Shown here: piece by piece, positions 1 through 5,200 of the stretch
Position numbering within the stretch: position 1 is the first letter of the stretch
Layout: each line of letters opens with the position of its first letter
Assembly (NCBI GenBank): GCA_027451915.1
Contig: DAIDHU010000553.1
Span: forward strand, 1-5,550
Origin: Thiomonas sp.
Lineage (GTDB): Bacteria > Pseudomonadota > Gammaproteobacteria > Burkholderiales > Burkholderiaceae_C
Length of the DNA: 5,550 bases
Direction of reading: 5' to 3'
Notes under the pieces: generated by a model
Told to the model about the DNA's origin: nothing
Databases searched by the model: none
The model's input: the letters and a program-made list of their open reading frames with translations, nothing else
Position numbers and translations under genes: made by a program

Positions 1-150
1 CCGGCGGCCATCCAGGCCCGGGCCCGCAGCACCTACGTGGCGCCGCTCGAGGGCCTGGCGGCGGGTCTTCGCGATGCGGGGCGGGGTGCCGGGGACCGCG
101 CGGCGCGTGGAATGCGGGGCCTCACACGCGACCTGGGCTTCAGGTCCTGA
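1..150 (+). CDS. 3' end of an unrecognised protein gene (partial)
   Basis: The first reading frame is open from the window edge and ends in TGA at 148-150, giving 49 residues with the C-terminus RDLGFRS. Most codons end in G or C, as in the neighbouring genes. The tail is rich in Arg, Ala and Gly and includes the segment STYVAPLEGLAAGLRDAG, which looks helical. I do not recognise the family. The stop lies 18 bp from the stop of the convergent phospholipase gene, a normal tail-to-tail arrangement, and this supports the frame choice. A second frame is also open across this short stretch because the DNA is so GC-rich, so the frame is probable rather than certain. Confidence 0.5.
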   Translation, partial: PAAIQARARSTYVAPLEGLAAGLRDAGRGAGDRAARGMRGLTRDLGFRS

Positions 151-173
151 GCTGCGGGCGCGCTCGCCTCAGG
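146..173. terminator. Inverted repeat spanning both convergent stop codons, possible bidirectional terminator
   Basis: CCTGAG (146-151) and CTCAGG (168-173) are a perfect 6-bp inverted repeat with a 16-nt GC-rich spacer. Each arm contains the TGA stop of one of the two convergent genes. No T-tract follows on either strand, so this is not a classical intrinsic terminator. A terminator role is inferred from position only. Confidence 0.25.
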
Positions 174-1920
174 CATCGCGCGAGCGCGCCGCCTCGAAGT
201 AGCGCATGGTGTAGTCGTAGGCGCTGTCGACCAGGCGCAGGGAGTCCCTCCAGCTCAGCAATCCGGTGGCGTGGTGGGGCGGCGTGAGCAGGTGGGTGGC
301 CAGGCTGCGGCGCAGTTTGCTGCTGGCGTCGTCATGCACCATGGCCGAGCGCGCCAGGATGGCGAACAGGCTGGGCCACTGGCGTCCGTGCAGCCACTGC
401 CAGGTCAGGCGCGGCAGGGTGGGCAGCACCGCGTCCTCGAAGCCGGCGGGCAGCGTGTCCTCGCCGCCGATGTCCACGGCGATGAGTTCGCGCATGCCGG
501 CATCGTGCATGACGTCGGTGGGCAGGTTGTTGAGCACCGCGCCGTCCACATGCACCATGCCGTCGTCCAGCACCGGGGGCAGCAGGCCCGGAATGGCGGC
601 GCCGGCGCGCAGCCATTTCCACAACACGCCGCGGGTGTGCACGTCCACGCGCCCGGCGCTGAGATTGGAGGAAACGCAGAAAAAGGGAATGGGCAGATCC
701 TCGATGCGCCGCGTACCGAAGGCCGCGCGCAGCAGACGGGTCGCGCGCTGGCCGCGGGTCAGCGCGATCAGCGGCAGCGTGAGGTCGCGCAACGGATGCC
801 CGGTGACGAAGGCGAGGCGCATGGCCTGCAGCAGCGCCTGGTCGTCCCACTCGCAGGCCACCCCGGCGGCGACGATGGCGCCGATGCTGGTGCCCCCGAT
901 GGCGTCGATGGGCACACCCAGTTCGCGCAGCGCGCGCACCACGCCGAGATGCCCGAAGCCGCGCGCGCCGCCGCCCGACAGCACCAGGCCGGTGGCGCGG
1001 CGCGCCAGCAGGCGCGCCAGGCGATCCCAGTCGGCCGGGCCGCGCAGGTGGTGGGGGCTGATGGTGCCTTCGAATCCGCGCAGCCAGGCCGCCGTGCCCG
1101 GCGAGGGCGAGGGCCGCGCCCCGTGCAGCAACAACAAGTGGCGCGGGCGCAGCAGGGCGTCGTTGCCGCTGCGGCACAGCGCGTCCGGCCAGGCCGTGGG
1201 AGGGTCTTCCAGCGCGGCCAGCAACAGGAACTGGTCGACCTGGCGCATGCAGGATGCTCGCCAGCGTGCATCGCCGTCGGCCACGTAGACCACGAAATCA
1301 TGTTCGTGCTCACGCTGGTCGTACCAGCCTGGATCTCGCCCGCTGCCCAGCGCCGCGTCCACCAGCAGCACCGAACCGAGCTGGCCTAGCGCGCGCGTCA
1401 GCTGCGCCGCGCTTGCGCGCAGCGGCAATCCCGGGTGCGCGTCGAGCAGCGCGAAGCTGCGCGGGGCCTGGGTGTCCAGCGCATCCTCGCGCCATTGCAC
1501 CTGCTCGAGCAGCCGGCGCAGGGTGCGCGCCAGGGCCTCGGGGTGCTCGGCCATCAGCGCCAGCAGCAGCTCCGCGCTGCGCAGGCGCAGCAGCACGCAA
1601 TCGCGCAGCGCACGCACCGTGGCCATGCGCTCGCGCCGGGCCAGCAGGCCGAGTTCGCCCACCGTCTGGCCCGAAGCCACCACGCCCAGCAGGCGTTCGT
1701 GATGGCTGGAATGCCCGGGCCCGAACACCCCCAGGCTTCCCGATGCGACCACGTACACCGCGTCGGAGGCGTCCCCGCGCCGGAACAGGGTTTCGCCCCC
1801 CGCCAGTTGCAGGGGCTCGACATGGGGCAACAGGGATTCCAGGACTTCACTGCGCAGCTCGCCGAACAGGGCGGTGCGTTGCAGCAGGCGCAGCGAGGTC
1901 GTGGCTGAATCGGCGTGCAT
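169..1920 (-). CDS. cNMP-binding-domain patatin-like phospholipase (NTE family)
   Basis: This 583-residue protein is a predicted serine esterase that acts on phospholipids or lysophospholipids, probably at the inner membrane. Residues about 14-135 form a cyclic-nucleotide-binding-like domain: GETLFRRGD at 42-50, then GELGLL at 88-93 with Arg98 in the usual phosphate-binding position. Residues about 205-300 resemble the linker of neuropathy target esterases, including RQVDQFLLLAALEDP (226-240) and HHLRG (290-294). The patatin domain begins near 311, with the oxyanion loop GGGARGFGHLG (316-326), nucleophile Ser345 in GGTSIG and catalytic Asp459 in DGA, so the dyad is complete. No N-terminal membrane segment is seen, unlike eukaryotic NTE. 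The ATG at 1920-1918 is the earliest possible start because an in-frame TGA lies 12 nt upstream. No clear Shine-Dalgarno precedes it. The gene converges on the 1-150 gene and diverges from the surface-protein gene. The family call is firm; the substrate and whether a nucleotide binds are unknown. Confidence 0.93.
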   Translation of the reverse strand: MHADSATTSLRLLQRTALFGELRSEVLESLLPHVEPLQLAGGETLFRRGDASDAVYVVASGSLGVFGPGHSSHHERLLGVVASGQTVGELGLLARRERMATVRALRDCVLLRLRSAELLLALMAEHPEALARTLRRLLEQVQWREDALDTQAPRSFALLDAHPGLPLRASAAQLTRALGQLGSVLLVDAALGSGRDPGWYDQREHEHDFVVYVADGDARWRASCMRQVDQFLLLAALEDPPTAWPDALCRSGNDALLRPRHLLLLHGARPSPSPGTAAWLRGFEGTISPHHLRGPADWDRLARLLARRATGLVLSGGGARGFGHLGVVRALRELGVPIDAIGGTSIGAIVAAGVACEWDDQALLQAMRLAFVTGHPLRDLTLPLIALTRGQRATRLLRAAFGTRRIEDLPIPFFCVSSNLSAGRVDVHTRGVLWKWLRAGAAIPGLLPPVLDDGMVHVDGAVLNNLPTDVMHDAGMRELIAVDIGGEDTLPAGFEDAVLPTLPRLTWQWLHGRQWPSLFAILARSAMVHDDASSKLRRSLATHLLTPPHHATGLLSWRDSLRLVDSAYDYTMRYFEAARSRDA

Positions 1921-1950
1921 CGGGAAATGTCAATATGGCGTGATTCGGGA

Positions 1951-1979
1951 ATTCTGGCGCGGCTGCATGCGAATGCCAA
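1951..1979 (-). promoter_or_regulatory. Candidate sigma70 promoter of the phospholipase gene
   Basis: Read on the minus strand, TTGGCA (1979-1974, 5 of 6 matches to TTGACA) is followed after exactly 17 nt by CAGAAT (1956-1951, 4 of 6 matches to TATAAT). Transcription would start near 1944 and leave a leader of about 24 nt before the ATG at 1920. Spacing and position fit. A second TTGACA lies 14 nt before the ATG but has no possible -10 box outside the coding region. This is a prediction from consensus only. Confidence 0.35.
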
Positions 1980-2067
1980 GCGTTTTTCGCACGCGCGGGG
2001 TTGCCGCGTGGCAAATCGGTGCGCGCGCAAAATCGCCGCCTCCGGGTGACGCGAAATCCGGCGTGTC

Positions 2068-2085
2068 CTGGAGATTAATCCCCAG
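2068..2085. promoter_or_regulatory. 18-bp near-perfect palindrome, operator candidate
   Basis: CTGGAGATTAATCCCCAG is its own reverse complement except for one mismatched pair, with GATTAATC as a perfect 8-bp core. It lies about 200 bp before the surface-protein ATG and about 150 bp before the phospholipase ATG. The symmetry suits binding by a dimeric helix-turn-helix regulator. The regulator cannot be named. Confidence 0.3.
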
Positions 2086-2202
2086 TGATTCGACGGAACC
2101 CCCGCCCAGAAAACATTCCATGGCACCTAGCATCGGCGTACCGATATCCATACGGGCGACGTGGACGTCCATCGAGGGCCGGGCCTTGCACCGCCCTCAG
2201 CA

Positions 2203-2230
2203 GGCGGGGGAACGCCGGCGGGGGAACGCA
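2203..2230 (+). repeat. Tandem 14-bp direct repeat upstream of the surface-protein gene
   Basis: GGCGGGGGAACGCC (2203-2216) is followed immediately by GGCGGGGGAACGCA (2217-2230), matching at 13 of 14 positions. It ends 39 nt before the ATG at 2270. It could be a duplicated protein-binding site, part of the mRNA leader, or a simple slippage duplication. Confidence 0.55.
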
Positions 2231-2258
2231 GCGCGCCGCAGTGATCATTCCAATGAGC

Positions 2259-2262
2259 GAGG
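2259..2262 (+). promoter_or_regulatory. Shine-Dalgarno-like GAGG for the surface-protein gene
   Basis: GAGG lies 7 nt upstream of the ATG at 2270, a standard distance. It is the main reason to prefer this start over the in-frame ATG at 2120, which has no purine-rich sequence before it. The match is short, so support is moderate. Confidence 0.45.
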
Positions 2263-2269
2263 CTCGCGC

Positions 2270-5200
2270 ATGTGCCCCAGGAACCGATACCCGCTGAACC
2301 GCCGCACGCCGGCGAGGCCCTCGAGCCAGCAGGCGCGCGCGCGCCTGCCCTTGTTTCGACGCAAGAGGCTTTGCGAGGCGTTGCTGAGCGCCTTGCTGGT
2401 TCTGGAATCGCGCAGGGCCCTCGCGGTAACCTATCAATGCACCACCGACGTGCTCAGCTCGAGCTCCGCGAACTCCAATTCGACTTCCAACGGATCCCTG
2501 GTGTCCATTTTCTACCAGAATCTATCCTGCGGGGAGATTCCGAGCAGCGTCGTGGTTGGGGCCTTGGTTCTGGATAACACCGGCTTGAATGAGGAAATTC
2601 CCAGCACCAACACGACCCTGTATTTCGAGAATCCGGGCTCAGGAGGCGGCTACGCGCTCGAAATGACCGGAGGGGCCCCTGAGCTGAATATGAACGGGTA
2701 TTCCATCACCTACGCCGCCGACAATACCAACAGACTGAGTTCCAACATCGGAGGGGTCACGGTCTATGCGACCTCCCTCTGGAATGTCGGCACGGTCAGC
2801 AACACGATCATCCAGGCGGGCGTGACCTTGGCGCCGGGCGCGGCGACCTCCCTGGGCGGCAGCGTGGTCCTGGGCGACCCCGGCGAGATCACCTACGGCG
2901 CCACTGAAATCGCGCCCACCCTGCTGATGGGCTACGGAGGGTTCACCAGCTATTCCGGCCCCATCGACATCGTCGATTCCTACGGCGTGCTCCAGTCCTT
3001 TACAAATCAAGCCGTAGCGCTGTACGGGGCCATCTCGGACGCGCCGGGTGGTTATGCGGGCGGCGTGGAGTTCTCCACCAGCGCCGGCGTCGCAGCATCC
3101 TTCGATCTCTACGCCTACGACACGACCTATTCGCCGACCATCATCGACTCGGGGGTCACCGTGACCCCGGAAACCGGAGGCGTCCTCGGTACTCCGCCCT
3201 CCGTGACCGTGAACGGTACCCTGGTCGCGCCGAACATTCCCATTTCCGTGAAAAGCCTCGACGGAAGCGGCACCGTGGATGTGGGGTCGGGGGGATTGCT
3301 CAATATCACCAACGGCAGCACGACCTTCAGCGGGCAGATCATCGACAGCGGAGGCGTGACTGTGGTGGGCGGAACCCAGACCCTGTCCGGCGCCAATACC
3401 TACACGGGCGATACCACGATCGATGCCTACGCCGGACTGGATCTGACCGGAACCGCCTCGCTGGTGAATTCGCGGGTGAACACCCCGGGCGGCTTGTTCA
3501 TTTCCGGGGCCAGCAACGGCGCCACCATCCGCAGCCTGACGGGAAGCTCGATCGGCATCGTCGTGCTGGGCTCGCAGACCCTCACGCTGGACAATGCGGC
3601 CGATACCTTTCCCGGGGTGATCTCCGGCACGGGCGGCCTGAACGTGGGAGCCGGTACCGAGGTCCTCACGGGCGCCAATACCTACAGCGGCACCACCACC
3701 GTCGCCGCAGGCGCGACCCTGGACCTCAGCGGCGGCGGAAGCGTGGCGAATTCTCCCGTGGCGGCCAACGGGAATTTCGACATCTCCGCCACCTCCGCGG
3801 GGGCCACGATCCCGAGCCTGTCGGGCGCCGCGGGCGGGGTGGTCAACCTGGGCGGGCAGAACCTGAGCCTGAGCGCCCCGGTGGGGACCTTCAACGGGGT
3901 GATCCAGGGCAGCAACGGCTCGCTGACCCTGCTGGCGGGCACCGAGACCCTGACCGGAGCGAGCACCTTCACGGGCGATACCACCATCGACGCCGGCGCC
4001 GGGCTCGACATCACCGGCACCGGCTCGCTGGCGAACTCGCGCATCGTCACGCCGGGCGGTCTGTACATCTCCGGCGCCACCAACGGCACCACCGTGCGCA
4101 GCCTGAGCGGCTCCTCGCCAGGTATCGTGGTGCTGGGTTCGCAGACCCTCACCCTGGACAACGCGAGCGACACCTTCGGGGGAGTGATCTCGGGCGTGGG
4201 CGGCGGCCTGGACGTCGCCGCAGGCGGCGAGGGGCTCAGCGGCGTCAACACCTACACCGGGGCCACCACGGTGGCCGCCGGCGCGACCCTGGCCCTCAGC
4301 GGCGCGGGCTCCGTGAGCAGCTCGGCGGTCACGGCCAACGGGAATTTCGACATTTCGGCGACCTCCGCAGGCGCGTCCATCGTCAGCCTCGCGGGCGGAG
4401 GCGCCGGTCTGGTCAACCTGGGAGGGCAGAACCTGAGCCTGAGCAACGCCGTCGATACCTTCAACGGCAGCATCGCGGGCACCGGCTCGCTGACCGTGGC
4501 CGGCGGCACGGAAACCCTTACGGGCAACAATGGCTACAGCGGAGCCACCACCATCGACACCGGCGCCACCCTGGCGCTGAGCGGCACCGGCTCCATCGCC
4601 TCCTCGGCGGTCAGCGACTCCGGCACCCTGGACATCTCGGGCGTGTTCTCGCGCGCGACCATCGTCAGCCTGAGCGGGCCCAGCGCCGGCCTGGTCAACC
4701 TGGGGGGCTCCAACCTCGCGCTGAAACAGGCCTCCGGCACCTTCGGCGGCACCTTGCAGGGCAGCAACGGCTCGCTGAGCGTCGAGGGCGGCACCGAGAC
4801 CCTGACGGGCACCAGCACCTACACGGGCACGACCACCATCGCCAGCGGCGCCACGCTGGCGCTGAGCGGCTCGGGCGGGGTGGCCAGTTCCTCGGACATG
4901 ATCGACAACGGCACCCTGGACCTCAGCGGCGCCACGGCGGGCGAGTCCCTCACCACGCTGAGCGGCGCCAGCACCGGCGTGGTGCTCATCGGCAGCCAGA
5001 CCCTGACCCTGTCCAACGCCAGCACCACCTTCAGCGGCTCGATCCAGGGCACCAGCGGCGCGCTGGTGGTCGCGGCCGGCAAGCAGACCCTGGCCGGAAG
5101 CAGCACCTACACCGGCAGCACCACCATCGACAGCGGCGCGACCCTGGCCCTGGCTGGCACGGCCACCATCGCGGTGCCCTCGGCGCTGACCGACAACGGC

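Larger units (their letters stand above)
1921..2269. other. Divergent intergenic region between phospholipase and surface-protein genes
   Basis: This 349-bp stretch separates the two divergent start codons and should hold both promoters. It contains the candidate minus-strand promoter (1951-1979), a palindrome (2068-2085), a tandem 14-bp repeat (2203-2230) and a Shine-Dalgarno-like GAGG (2259-2262). I found no convincing plus-strand -35/-10 pair; ATGGCA (2120-2125) and GATATC (2143-2148) have 17-nt spacing but poor matches. No credible independent gene is seen. The frame of the downstream surface protein stays open across the whole region, which makes its start uncertain. Confidence 0.6.

Noticed and set aside
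1929..1934. Perfect TTGACA on the minus strand 14 nt before the phospholipase ATG
   Set aside because: A -10 box at normal spacing would lie inside the coding sequence and none is seen there, so it is probably chance.
266..1943. Long plus-strand open frames opposite the phospholipase gene
   Set aside because: Their translations are dominated by Arg, Ala, Gly and His with no recognisable domains, while the minus strand encodes a complete patatin protein with all catalytic motifs.
2085..2297. Possible 70-residue plus-strand gene in the divergent intergenic region
   Set aside because: It has no Shine-Dalgarno, its composition is Arg/Ala/Gly-rich, and it overlaps the better supported surface-protein start. 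It is probably a chance open frame in GC-rich DNA.
2272..2577. Open frame overlapping the 5' end of the surface-protein gene in the +2 frame
   Set aside because: The other frame continues for more than 1000 codons with a coherent repeat protein. This frame was kept only as evidence for the possible compensated frameshift in the signal peptide.
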